From: Gracilaria domingensis
Taxonomy: Eukaryota; Rhodophyta; Florideophyceae; Gracilariales; Gracilariaceae
NCBI GenBank assembly: GCA_022539475.1
Contig: VCMS01000362.1
Span: 1 to 64,000, forward strand
Direction: 5' to 3'
DNA length: 64,000 nucleotides
Position numbers and translations under genes: made by a program. Under the pieces are notes generated by a model. It was not told the origin of the DNA. It ran no database searches and saw nothing but the letters and a program-made list of their open reading frames with translations. This document shows positions 44,839-54,705 of the stretch, one piece after another. How positions within the stretch are numbered: the stretch's first letter is position 1; every line of letters starts with the position of its first letter.

Positions 44839-46020
44839 TCACCCCCTTTTTGAAGTTGACGACCTCGGCAACGACTCAAACTTTTGAATCAGCTCCTTGC
44901 AGTGGCGTAGATGCGACTTCGGCATCCAAATTGCTTCCTGTACTGTGTCTCCTTCAAACTGTACAAGGTATTCCACTTTGCGGCGCTTGCGTCGTTTGTC
45001 TAGAATACTCGCTACTTCTTGTTCTACAGTTCCTTTTGAGTCAATAACGATTTCCAATGACTTCTTGTCGTCCTTCGAGCGTACGTATTTCTTCAATTTT
45101 GAGATATGAAATACATTGTGTGCCTTCTTCATTGACGGCGGTAGCTGGATTTGATATGTCACAGGACCCAAAACCTTTTGAACTCTGAGCGGACCCATGA
45201 ACTTGGGTTGGCACTTTTCTGGTAATTCACTTCTTGAAGAAACTCCTGTGCCTTCGACACGCAGTAAAATAAGATCTCCTACTTCTAGTTTGGTATCGAC
45301 ACGATTCTTGTTTGCATAAAACCTCTGATTGGCAAACGCAGTTTGCAATTTGTCCTTGGCCAGCTGTCTAAAAGCTCTTCTCGTTTTCAGGTCATCAAAT
45401 GCAGACTGACATTGTGTAGTACAACTCTGAAGATGTCGTGTTAAGTCGGAGTGCGGAATTCTTCCTACGTCGACCTCAAACGGACTCAGTCCTGTGCTCT
45501 TATTCTTGGATGCATTGTATTCGTACTCGAGTTCGCTTAGCATATGGTCCCACTTTGTCGGATGTTGTTGGATGCAGTGTCGCAGCATTTGGACAAGCGT
45601 TTTGATCATGTTCTCCGATTGACCGTCTGTCTGTGGATGGTCCTTTGTTGCCATATTAACAGAAACATTAAGGAGTTCTGCCATTCCACGAAAATAGTTT
45701 GACTTGAATAAAGCATCTCTGTCAAGTATTATCTTCTTCGGAACACCGTGTTTGGAAAAAACGTGATCCATGAAGAGACGAAAGACGTCAGGTGTCGAAA
45801 TGGTCTTTTTTGTTGGGATGAAGATAGCACGTTTGGAAAGTTTCTCAACAACAACAAGTACACAGTCATGACCAGCTTCAGTGGTTGGGAACTCTGTAAC
45901 AAAATCTGTGGTGACGACGTCCCAACACTGTTCCGGAATGAGATGGGGCTGCAGCAGACCTTGCCGTGTTGTGTTTGTGTTCCTGTTCGTCTGACATTCG
46001 AAGCATGCGGCAATGAACAT
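44839..46020 (-). CDS. gypsy-C integrase and chromodomain part
   Basis: About 390 residues with the integrase core (VTTDFVTEFP, HPQTDGQSENMIKTL) and a C-terminal chromodomain (VASILDKRRKRRKVEYLVQF). Chromodomains of this group bind modified histones and steer insertion. Fossil-type element part. Confidence 0.85.
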   Translation of the reverse strand: MFIAACFECQTNRNTNTTRQGLLQPHLIPEQCWDVVTTDFVTEFPTTEAGHDCVLVVVEKLSKRAIFIPTKKTISTPDVFRLFMDHVFSKHGVPKKIILDRDALFKSNYFRGMAELLNVSVNMATKDHPQTDGQSENMIKTLVQMLRHCIQQHPTKWDHMLSELEYEYNASKNKSTGLSPFEVDVGRIPHSDLTRHLQSCTTQCQSAFDDLKTRRAFRQLAKDKLQTAFANQRFYANKNRVDTKLEVGDLILLRVEGTGVSSRSELPEKCQPKFMGPLRVQKVLGPVTYQIQLPPSMKKAHNVFHISKLKKYVRSKDDKKSLEIVIDSKGTVEQEVASILDKRRKRRKVEYLVQFEGDTVQEAIWMPKSHLRHCKELIQKFESLPRSSTSKRG

Positions 46021-46032
46021 CTGGATATCTTT

Positions 46033-48429
46033 TTACATATTGTTCCAGTAGAAATGCCTAGTACAGCTGTAGTACGTCTTCTCTGTGGCAAAGTGTGAGG
46101 GTTCATGCATCATTCGGATTATTTTGCATCGTAGTCCAGAAGCGTTTGGTACATAGACTCGTCTGAGCCCTGAACCAATCCAGTACAGAACATCTTTCTC
46201 AATGATATAGTTCCCAAAGAGACGTTCTACCTTTCGTGTAGTCGGTTTCTCGAGATCTCGTATTACTCTGAAGAGCTCCGTGGCGCAAGGGTCAACCTTG
46301 TACGCTTCCTTGATGTCTTCAAGTAGGCCACTTTCTCTCATGCGTAAGGCCTTGAGTTGAGCTCGCAAGACGCAGCGACTGAGTGCGTCAGCTGCACCGT
46401 TCTTTGAACCTGAGATGTGTTGAACTTCAAAATCAAAGCTCTGTAATTCATCGAGCCATCTCATTTGGCGTCCAGATAGTTTTGGTTTCGACTGCAAATA
46501 GCGTATGGGTTCGTGATCAGTACGCAGAATGAAAGGCCTGTCACGTAGATAAACCACCCATTCTCTGAGAGCGATCATAACTGCAAGAAGTTCTTGGTCT
46601 CCAGTGTCCCATCGCATTTCTGTATCGGACAGCCGATGCGATAAGTAAGCCACTGGATGTCCATTCTGTTCCAGTGTGGCCCCAACGGCGTATTTGGAAG
46701 CATCTGTCGTGAGTACAAAATCTGTTTCTGATGAGGGGTGCCGAAGTACTGGTGCCGACGTCATAGCCTGCTTGAGCTTATCGAATGAATGCTCATGCTC
46801 TTGTGTCCACTTGAATGATTTATGTCGAATGATGTCTGATACAGGACGTATAATTGAAGCGTAGTTTCGAATGAATCTCCTGTAAAAGTTCGTAAGACCG
46901 AGGAAACGCTGGACTTCCTTCACTGATTTCGGAGTAGGCCAATCCGTAATTGCTTTGATCAATCGCCCTTGAGTAGTGATTCCTTCATCATTCACAGTGT
47001 ATCCTAAATATTCTACCTCAGTAGCACCAAAGAGACATTTGCTTGGTCTGATGTAGATTTTGTTCTTTCGTAAAATCTTGAAGAGCTTTCGGAGGTGTTC
47101 TCTGTGTTCATGCTCAGTTTTGCTGTAGATTAAAATATTGTCCAAGTAAAGAACCATACATTCACCATACAGTTCATGTAGCAAGTTTGACAGCATTCTC
47201 GTAAACGCAGCAGGTGCATTTCGAAGTCCGAAACACATGACTTTCCATTCAAAGGAACCAAACCTTGTTCGAATTGCAGTCTTATGGCAATGTTCGTCTT
47301 TTATCCTCATCTGATGATATCCCCAGATTAAATCTATTTGGGAGAATATCTTTGCTCCTGAGATTTGGTCGAGCGTTTCATTGATGAGGGGAATCGGATT
47401 AGCGTCCGGCACTGTGATTTTGTTCAATGCGCGATAATCGCAAACCATTCTGAGGTCTCCGTTCTTTTTCTTGATGAAGAAGACTGGCGCTCCGTAAGGT
47501 GAAGTAGAAGGACGAATTCGACCTTTCTCTAAGAGCTTGGTTAATTGTTTCTTTAGCTCTTTGAGTTCTGATGTGGATAATCGAATCACAGGCCTAACGG
47601 GTGGTTTTGCCCCTGGCATGGTGTTTATCTCCAACTCCATTCCTCGTGTAGGAGGAAGTTCTTGAGGAAGTTCTTCACGAAAAATATCTTCAAACTCGTT
47701 TAGTAGAGGTTTGAAGAAATTGGAACAGTCTACATCCTTCATGTTATTCGCCATCTCTTGCGTAATCTGAGCTGTAAACAGCTCACAGTTACCACTCTTC
47801 ATTACTTTCTTGAGTTTCTTGAAAGACATCATTTTGAAACAGGGAGTGCTACTGTTGTTTCCATCATTTCGCTTTGACGACACGATCACTTTGGTGCCGT
47901 CGGGTCTCTTGATGGTGAACTGATTTGTCTTCCAATCTATCTCTGGGTTCTGAATCTCTAACCAGGTTCGTCCAAGAATAAGAAGTGGACTCTGATTATC
48001 TTCATTCATGTGAATGACAAAAACTTTTTCTCTTGAAAGATGTCCATTGACATTCAGTACTGCTGATACTTCGCCAACCACGTCTGTTTTCGAACTGTCT
48101 CCAAGTTCCACTTCAAGAGAAGTAACTGGATTGATGTGTATTCCCAACGCTTTAGCATCATGATAAGCCATAAAATTGTGTGAAGCAATGGAATCGATTA
48201 CAGCGTCAAGCGGATGTCCGTCAAGAGAGATGTTGTACATCCACCGTCTTTCCTCTCCAAAACGAAGTGCAGAGAGGTGCAAGCATGACGTTTGTGAGTC
48301 ACGCTTAATATCCGCACTGTAGTGCGGCTGAGCTAGTTTTTTGACTCCTTTTCTTGCCTGCGTCTCTCGATATCTTTTCGACAAGGATGATCGGGATCGC
48401 TGAATGGTTTGCGTCCGCAAATGCAGCAC
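46033..48429 (-). CDS. gypsy-C protease, reverse transcriptase and RNase H part
   Basis: About 800 residues: a retropepsin-like region near the start (LDAVIDSIASHNF), RT (YGAPVFFIKKKNGDLRM, LYLDNILIYS), and RNase H (TDASKYAVGATL, ALREWVVYL). The end includes an H2C2 zinc motif that opens integrase. Confidence 0.85.
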   Translation of the reverse strand: MLHLRTQTIQRSRSSLSKRYRETQARKGVKKLAQPHYSADIKRDSQTSCLHLSALRFGEERRWMYNISLDGHPLDAVIDSIASHNFMAYHDAKALGIHINPVTSLEVELGDSSKTDVVGEVSAVLNVNGHLSREKVFVIHMNEDNQSPLLILGRTWLEIQNPEIDWKTNQFTIKRPDGTKVIVSSKRNDGNNSSTPCFKMMSFKKLKKVMKSGNCELFTAQITQEMANNMKDVDCSNFFKPLLNEFEDIFREELPQELPPTRGMELEINTMPGAKPPVRPVIRLSTSELKELKKQLTKLLEKGRIRPSTSPYGAPVFFIKKKNGDLRMVCDYRALNKITVPDANPIPLINETLDQISGAKIFSQIDLIWGYHQMRIKDEHCHKTAIRTRFGSFEWKVMCFGLRNAPAAFTRMLSNLLHELYGECMVLYLDNILIYSKTEHEHREHLRKLFKILRKNKIYIRPSKCLFGATEVEYLGYTVNDEGITTQGRLIKAITDWPTPKSVKEVQRFLGLTNFYRRFIRNYASIIRPVSDIIRHKSFKWTQEHEHSFDKLKQAMTSAPVLRHPSSETDFVLTTDASKYAVGATLEQNGHPVAYLSHRLSDTEMRWDTGDQELLAVMIALREWVVYLRDRPFILRTDHEPIRYLQSKPKLSGRQMRWLDELQSFDFEVQHISGSKNGAADALSRCVLRAQLKALRMRESGLLEDIKEAYKVDPCATELFRVIRDLEKPTTRKVERLFGNYIIEKDVLYWIGSGLRRVYVPNASGLRCKIIRMMHEPSHFATEKTYYSCTRHFYWNNM

Positions 48430-49376
48430 CGATCGTTAGTGCGGTACAGTTTCCCCTCGCCTTTCTGAGCAGGACCCCATGTGAGGGCATCTGCACTTTT
48501 CTCAGACTTATTGGATTGTCTGTCGTCAGCACTGTATCCTCTGTTCTTCGAAGTTTTGTTGCGAAAGCTGTTAGACTTCTTCTCTTTCTGAGTCGTAGCC
48601 GAACCACTAGCGGACATTCTCATAGACAGTTCTAATGTCCGAGCATATTCAAATGCGGATTGCATGTCAGGGATACCATACCTGTCAAGTGGCTGAGAGT
48701 TAGGAAACTTCTCTGCGAACTTTCCTTTGTAGGATTTCGGGAGGCTGTTAAAGAAATAAATGTAAGCCTCGTTGGGGGGAGTACTGCATAGAAGAATGAG
48801 GTCCTCGAATTTTGCGATGAATTCCTCTAACTTCTTGTAGTCATCACTACGAATCTCCATGAGTTTGATTCGTGCCTGTGCAATTTCGTTGGCTGGAACG
48901 AATTCTTTGATCATTGCATCACGAAGCTCTTCTATGGAAGATGGTTTCTTTCCATCACGCTCTAGACGCATAATCCAAGTAGCGGCGCGGTCTTGAAAAT
49001 GACATTCAGCTAAAGCCAACATCTTTTCTGGAGTGTAGTTACACAATACACCGTACTTCTGTATGGAATAAAAGAAGCTCTGGACTTTCTCGGTGGTACG
49101 ATCAGTTGGTTTACCGGAAAACATAGGGACCGGTGGGGACTTGAACGTGTTCGAGCCGGTGGTGTTGATTTGTGCTACATTGGATACAGTCGAATTTGAA
49201 GCTGTGTTCTGCAGGGACTGGATTACATTGGCCTGTTGTTGGACTGTATCTTGAAGTAGTTGAATTTGTTGCTGGAGTTGGGCCAACGATTCTGAAGCGG
49301 GAACAGAATCGTTGTCCTGTGGATCGTGATTTCGAGTTGAACGACGCATCGTGTAAGATTGTAGTTCCGAAATCAA
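48333..49376 (-). CDS. gypsy-C gag
   Basis: 347 residues with a Gln-rich coiled coil near the start (LAQLQQQIQLLQDTV), the retrotransposon gag core (PEKMLALAECHFQDRAATW) and a CCxC-H-C-type Cys cluster near the end. It overlaps the pol frame by about 100 bp. Confidence 0.85.
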   Translation of the reverse strand: MISELQSYTMRRSTRNHDPQDNDSVPASESLAQLQQQIQLLQDTVQQQANVIQSLQNTASNSTVSNVAQINTTGSNTFKSPPVPMFSGKPTDRTTEKVQSFFYSIQKYGVLCNYTPEKMLALAECHFQDRAATWIMRLERDGKKPSSIEELRDAMIKEFVPANEIAQARIKLMEIRSDDYKKLEEFIAKFEDLILLCSTPPNEAYIYFFNSLPKSYKGKFAEKFPNSQPLDRYGIPDMQSAFEYARTLELSMRMSASGSATTQKEKKSNSFRNKTSKNRGYSADDRQSNKSEKSADALTWGPAQKGEGKLYRTNDRCCICGRKPFSDPDHPCRKDIERRRQEKESKN

Positions 49377-49393
49377 AAGCTGATGCTACCAAT

Positions 49394-49615
49394 TGTAAGA
49401 GAGTGGACAAGCAGGAGCCTCTCGTTTGGATGAAACTCAGTTTACAATGTATGAGTGTTAGCTCTCCTCTCAGTACTTGGATAAGAGAGTAACACCTTAA
49501 GTACTCTAAAGAATGACGAGTTCATGTTTGAATTCAAACATGAACTCTCATGAATTTGAATTAAACGGATGTGATTTGAAATGAGTGGGTTTGACTATAA
49601 TTCTCTTACAAGTCC
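49394..49615 (-). repeat. 5' LTR of gypsy-C and right target duplication
   Basis: The LTR is 49394-49610 and matches 44621-44837 base for base as far as I can read. AGTCC follows at 49611-49615. On the minus strand, TGGTAGCATCAGC two bases inside the LTR is the probable primer-binding site. Confidence 0.9.
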
Positions 49616-50919
49616 CTTCTTTTTGTAGTCCGCTTTGTCCAACAGCGGATCTAAACCGGAAGACCTTGACACCTCTATCGCTTTTATATGGCCTCCAGGG
49701 AAATACATTACATCATCTCCAAGCAGTGGAACGTATGTATATGGCGTTTAAGTTGACCTTAGCCATGTGGAAGCTTCCAAAGACTTGATGCCATTTTCTG
49801 GTGCCCCAGCTATCCGCTATTTACACAACATAAGGTCCTCGCTCTTTGAATTTCTTCTAGTGGGTCTCATTCGCAGACCAGAGGCTCTCCTGGGGTCCAT
49901 CCTCTTGTTATAACGTTTGTCAGGGTCGCCGCTGGAATAACATTCATCGCTATTTTCCGATGATTGCCTCCGTCTCCTTTTCTTGTGATATCGGTCATTG
50001 CGCTGCGCCTCCAAAATCTCAAGTTCTCGCTGCGCAACTTCGTCTATGTCAACCACATGATCAAATTTCTCTATCGGATCGCCATTACTGACACCATTTC
50101 TTGTTCTTTCACGCCGTTGTCGCCGTGTAAGGCGAGCTGGGAAGTCTGATAGTACGCTCTTGTCATTCCTTTCAGTTTTGATGGCATTCTGTACCTCCGA
50201 GTCTTTGATATCACAGTGGGGAGGACCTTCCACAAAAGAACGATTTTGCATCTGCTCGTGAGGGAAAGTTCGGCTCCGTGAATCCGGATGTGGAATTGAA
50301 GGCCGTGGCCGGAAACAGCTAGCACTATCTCCTTGATGGTCTTCAATAAGTTTAACCACAGCCTCATTGGCTCCCGTCTTTTCGAAAAAAGAAGGATTAT
50401 GTGGAACTTGGGACACCACGTTACCACCAGCTTCTGTTTGATTGACGCTTCCGTAGCATGATTCAACGCTTTGAGACCCTCTCAAATGGGTTCGTTCTTG
50501 ACGTAACGCCACTGTGTGTGGGTCTGCTGCGTAATCTATGGCTCGAAGACGGTGGCTATCTCCTGACCCTCCTAATCGCGCTTGAGAAGGGGTGATTTCA
50601 GTGCATATACGCATTCTTCTTTTTCGATTTTGAGCAGATGCACCGATGAGCCCTGGTGCAGAACTCAAATTCGACAAGGCTCCTCGAAGTGAATGGGAAT
50701 CTCCATTCTGTGGAGAGCTCTTCAACTCCTCATCACCTTCAGGCCGTTTACGAAACGGAGGACGTCCTTCCGGTTTTTCTGTCTCTCCAGTAACGTGAAC
50801 TACTGGTCCTTGCTCATCGTTGAGGTTAGAATCACCAGTATGACCCATATTACTGAAAACTTCAAAACCCACATCTTTTGCTACCGATCAAATCCCCTCC
50901 TTTGGAGAATGCAAAAACG

Positions 50920-51407
50920 NNNNNNNNNNNNNNNNNNNNNNNNNNNNNNNNNNNNNNNNNNNNNNNNNNNNNNNNNNNNNNNNNNNNNNNNNNNNNNNNN
51001 NNNNNNNNNNNNNNNNNNNNNNNNNNNNNNNNNNNNNNNNNNNNNNNNNNNNNNNNNNNNNNNNNNNNNNNNNNNNNNNNNNNNNNNNNNNNNNNNNNNN
51101 NNNNNNNNNNNNNNNNNNNNNNNNNNNNNNNNNNNNNNNNNNNNNNNNNNNNNNNNNNNNNNNNNNNNNNNNNNNNNNNNNNNNNNNNNNNNNNNNNNNN
51201 NNNNNNNNNNNNNNNNNNNNNNNNNNNNNNNNNNNNNNNNNNNNNNNNNNNNNNNNNNNNNNNNNNNNNNNNNNNNNNNNNNNNNNNNNNNNNNNNNNNN
51301 NNNNNNNNNNNNNNNNNNNNNNNNNNNNNNNNNNNNNNNNNNNNNNNNNNNNNNNNNNNNNNNNNNNNNNNNNNNNNNNNNNNNNNNNNNNNNNNNNNNN
51401 NNNNNNN
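50920..51407. other. Assembly gap
   Basis: 488 Ns. BRWD-type sequence lies on the left, gypsy-2 protease region on the right. Repeats probably collapsed here, and the right end of T2 and the WD-repeat part of the BRWD-type gene may be missing. Confidence 1.
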
Positions 51408-52533
51408 TGTCAGCCAGCACTCAGGTCCGTATCATTACTGTCCGACGAGGTCTGGCATTGCCTCCTTCAGACAGGCTGCGGTTAATTTGCATCCGACGAA
51501 GTCGGCTTAGCCATCTTCCGACGAACTGTTCGCGTCCAGTCGTTTCGGAATTGTTCCGTTCCGCTCCCCCTCCTCAGCTTCGAGGATTCCGAGAACCCGG
51601 CAATAGAAACCTGAGTAGGCACTATAGCCGCAGGGTGCGGAAGCAACGAACCAATAACTTGGCTCCTAACCAACCGTTGAGAAAACGGCTGAAGTTCGCA
51701 ACCAGCACCTGAAAAGCTTCTCGGGTTCGACGAAAACAATCCCATTAGCGAGGGCAAGCTGATGCTTCTCCTGTAACGCAGGCAACGGTTGTACCGTTTG
51801 TAAGCCACATTGTGGGAGGTCACAGTAACCCAGACCTGTGATTCAGGCGGGATGGAAATGAGCGAGCTACTCGGAGCTTTGTAGACTTCCGTTCATCGGC
51901 TGTAGGCTTCTGCCGCAGGCAAAGGACTTGCTTCTTCAGAGCCCGCGCAGGGACGCCGAACGATCGGTACAGTAGTCCCATCTTCCATTTCGATGGTTCG
52001 CTCCGCGGTCGAATTGCATCGACGAAGCGGTCACAGAAGTCGCAGCCGAGGATAACCGGCGCAGCGAGTTGCTTGCAAACCAAGAATCGAGCTTCGCCAC
52101 GTAGCGGCCAAGCCTGACGAGCAGGTCTATTACTCCCACAGTCGAAAGTGGCCGATTGTTCGCATCCGCTATGTCAATCTGCGGCGCCGCACGAACGCGA
52201 GACCGCAAGTGCGGCGGAATCATGATTCAACCAAGAAATTTGGCCCAGCTCCTGTATCGAGCACGGACAACTGCCGAACCATGTACTGGTCGGAAACACC
52301 CAGGTCGGCGTAAACTTTGTAGTTACGTTTCGCCATGACCAGGACTCTATCCGGGAACCGGCTGTTCTTAGACCGTATCCACGGGCGACGCAAGACACCA
52401 AGGTGCTCAGAGTCCACGTCTGTAGTGGCCAGTTTCCTCGAAAGGATTGTGACCGGGGAGCGAGGCTTCTCAGCCTCAGGCGCACTAAACCCCGTCGCTG
52501 GGGGCGCCTCTCCATTGCTGGAGGCTCCCTTGC

Positions 52534-54543
52534 TCAGTTTTTCTGAGCGTCGCCGCCAATCTGCGGAGGTTGCGATTCCGCAGGGGCGGCTACAGTTCCA
52601 CCATTCGATGGCACCGTTTCCTGGTTTCCAGGCTGAGTCTCCGCCTTCGCACGAAGGTACGATTTGTCGGGAACACGTTCCCGCTCGGCGGGCGTCAACG
52701 ACTCATACTGAGGCACTATCTTCGCCATATCCCGTATGGGCATTAAGCAATTCGGAGCGATGTGCCCTGGCCTGTAACAGGTATGACAAATAAGGTGACG
52801 AAGAAGATCCGCGTTGGGCGGCCGGCGCTCCTGTCGAGGAGGATACGGGTCCCTCCATCCAGGGCGTTGGCTTCGATATCCGCCAGAGTGCGGCACGGGC
52901 AATGCCGGGACTTGACGTCCGGCGTACAGAGCGGGGTCTCCGTCCACTGTAGACTGCTCCGTCGTCGACGGCAATTCCGAACTCGGCATTGAACCATCGT
53001 CCTGTAACAGGTGCAGGTTATCATAACCCCCTTGAACAGAACCTCGCGAGTGAGGCAGTGAGGAGTCTCGGCCTTCTACATGAAGGAGTCGGCGCGTGCG
53101 CGCCTTGATACCAGTGCGTGCTCGAGCTGCATCTCCCTCCGCTTGGGCAAATTGAACGAGTTCCAGATAGGTAATCCGGCGTTTGTTCTCCCGATAATGG
53201 GCTACCAACGTCCGAATTGATCGGTCCAGTCCATCAACAAACATCGTACACCGCTCGGCTGCGGAGAACACGTTGCCACATCTGTGGAAAGCCTTATTGA
53301 GGCGGGTCGAATAAACGGTTTCCGACTCTTCGGCTCCTTGCTTCGTGTCTCGTAGCGCGAGTATGGCACCTTGTATCGCATTGCCTGTCGCGTAAGAGCG
53401 CAGGAGATATTGTACCGCTTCCGGCCAGCACGTAACTCCTCCTTCGGAGGCGCGAGACGACCCACGAACCGAATTGAATTGATCTTCGGCTACACCCGTC
53501 AAAAAGTACGGCAGCGCGATGTAGGCCTGTGCCTCACTCATCCGAAGTACATCGGCTTCCGCTACGAAGCGGCTAAGAAAATCCAAGACAAGAATTGGAT
53601 CTTCCCCAGAGAACTTGTGGGGCTTTAGCGTGAGCTCCATTTGTCGGAGATGATTTCGCACTTTGCCAGTCCCACGTGGGGTCCTCTGTGGCGTCGTGTC
53701 ATCAAGCCGATAATATCGGTAAGATAGTAGCTTCCGATACAGTAAGTTTGTCGGCTTCAACTCCTTCAATCCGAGGTGTCTCCGTCCTTTCGTACGGCCT
53801 CGTGCAACGCCAGAAGTGGCTTCAGTAGCCCGCGAACGGGATGCACGATAGCGAGAGCGCTCTTCCGCGCTGTCCGAAGAGTCGGTAGACGATCCCTTTT
53901 TGGGGCCCTCCTCATCAGAAGAGGATGAAGAAGACGAGTCAGACTCAACCTTGACCTTCTTCTTTGCCGGACGATCCCGGGAACGGCGCGAGTGCTGAGA
54001 ACCCTCAGAAACCGGGGCTCCCGGCGCAACAGCATCAGATACGATGATTTGCTCGACCGTCTCCAGACGGGTAGCCAGGCGGTCCAGGCGTGCGGCAGCC
54101 TGCTCGTGCAGACCAGCCGACACCTGTCGGTGTTCCATAATCTGGTTGACATCAGACCGTAAAACACGGACGTCGCTCGAAACATCCCGGACACCGGCTT
54201 CATCGAGCCGTTGCCGGAGTTTCGTAATGTCCCGGATGAGGCCCACTTGGGAGTTCTGCAGGATGCGAACCTGAGCCTCTAATTCACGGAGGGTATACTC
54301 GTCGGACCGCGACGACATAACGTCAACCGCTGCGGCGGCATCAGCCGCAGGTGCGGTTTCAGTTGGCCCACGAGTGGGTGGGGTCCCGTTATCAGAACGG
54401 CGGCCCCGGGAAGCCGGTTTCGGGTCGCCATTGCCTGGGACCTCCAGTGCGTCCTTCGGCAACGGAGGCAAACTTGCCGGCAAGCCGGACGAACCGGGCA
54501 CAGAAGCGGCACGTGGCGCGCCACTCCTGCGACGGGACGACAT
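52534..54543 (-). CDS. gypsy-2 gag
   Basis: 669 residues, longer than usual for Ty3/gypsy gag. A Ser/acidic and basic N-terminal half (SSSSSSDEEGPKKG, RSRYRASRSRA) and a heptad-like stretch (TLRELEAQVRILQ) precede the gag core (VTCWPEAVQYLLRSYATG, AEESETVYSTRLNKAF). A CCHC zinc knuckle (CHTCYRPGHIAPNC) lies near residue 590. The equivalent gag in gypsy-1 is cut at about the middle of this protein. Confidence 0.85.
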   Translation of the reverse strand: MSSRRRSGAPRAASVPGSSGLPASLPPLPKDALEVPGNGDPKPASRGRRSDNGTPPTRGPTETAPAADAAAAVDVMSSRSDEYTLRELEAQVRILQNSQVGLIRDITKLRQRLDEAGVRDVSSDVRVLRSDVNQIMEHRQVSAGLHEQAAARLDRLATRLETVEQIIVSDAVAPGAPVSEGSQHSRRSRDRPAKKKVKVESDSSSSSSSDEEGPKKGSSTDSSDSAEERSRYRASRSRATEATSGVARGRTKGRRHLGLKELKPTNLLYRKLLSYRYYRLDDTTPQRTPRGTGKVRNHLRQMELTLKPHKFSGEDPILVLDFLSRFVAEADVLRMSEAQAYIALPYFLTGVAEDQFNSVRGSSRASEGGVTCWPEAVQYLLRSYATGNAIQGAILALRDTKQGAEESETVYSTRLNKAFHRCGNVFSAAERCTMFVDGLDRSIRTLVAHYRENKRRITYLELVQFAQAEGDAARARTGIKARTRRLLHVEGRDSSLPHSRGSVQGGYDNLHLLQDDGSMPSSELPSTTEQSTVDGDPALYAGRQVPALPVPHSGGYRSQRPGWRDPYPPRQERRPPNADLLRHLICHTCYRPGHIAPNCLMPIRDMAKIVPQYESLTPAERERVPDKSYLRAKAETQPGNQETVPSNGGTVAAPAESQPPQIGGDAQKN

Positions 54544-54684
54544 CGTTCACCGACACAGTCGGCCAATGGGCAACCAAAACAACTTCCGAAAACGGACAAT
54601 GAGAGAACCGTAAGAACGGATATTCCCACTATCTGGGCTCCAAACAAACGAACCAACTCCAACGAACGTTGGCCAATTAAGCCG

Positions 54685-54702
54685 ATTCTAGTCGGGAGAC
54701 CA
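54685..54702 (-). other. Primer-binding site of gypsy-2
   Basis: On the minus strand TGGTCTCCCGACTAGAATC starts three bases after the LTR end. It resembles the site of gypsy-0. Confidence 0.55.
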
Positions 54703-54705
54703 GTT

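Larger units (their letters stand above)
44621..49610 (-). mobile_element. Young, nearly whole Ty3/gypsy chromovirus (gypsy-C)
   Basis: 4,990 bp with two 217-bp LTRs that look identical by eye and a 5-bp target duplication (AGTCC), so the insertion is very recent. Minus-strand order is 5' LTR, gag, protease-RT-RNase H, integrase with chromodomain, polypurine tract, 3' LTR. It looks whole or carries about one break. Gag and pol overlap in different frames, as in many Ty3/gypsy elements that use frameshifting. It is only distantly related to gypsy-0 to gypsy-3. It sits in coding sequence of the BRWD-type gene. Confidence 0.92.
42512..50919 (-). pseudogene. BRWD/PHIP-type bromodomain protein gene, broken and interrupted
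   Basis: Minus-strand reading in one constant frame on both sides of the LTR element (44621-49610) gives a protein of the WD-repeat/bromodomain family (BRWD, PHIP). From the gap downward it shows a basic, polar linker (49817-50872); then YVPLLGDDVMYFPGGH (49.6-49.75 kb); across the insert, LAKDEVSLHFHV and TLQLLSPP; VEYDNESGREKENVDL with the SPW(D/E)xEPL-type site; and a bromodomain (IPCPMDLNTVFVRLCNGYY, about 43.75-43.95 kb). A Gly/Ser/Arg-rich tail ends at 42512. In-frame stops are TGA 50888, TAG 49817, TAA 49748, TAA 44345, TAG 44258 and TGA 44120; no frameshift is needed. The last replaces the family's conserved Trp. The WD repeats would lie in or beyond the gap. These proteins normally bind acetylated histones. 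Confidence 0.72.
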
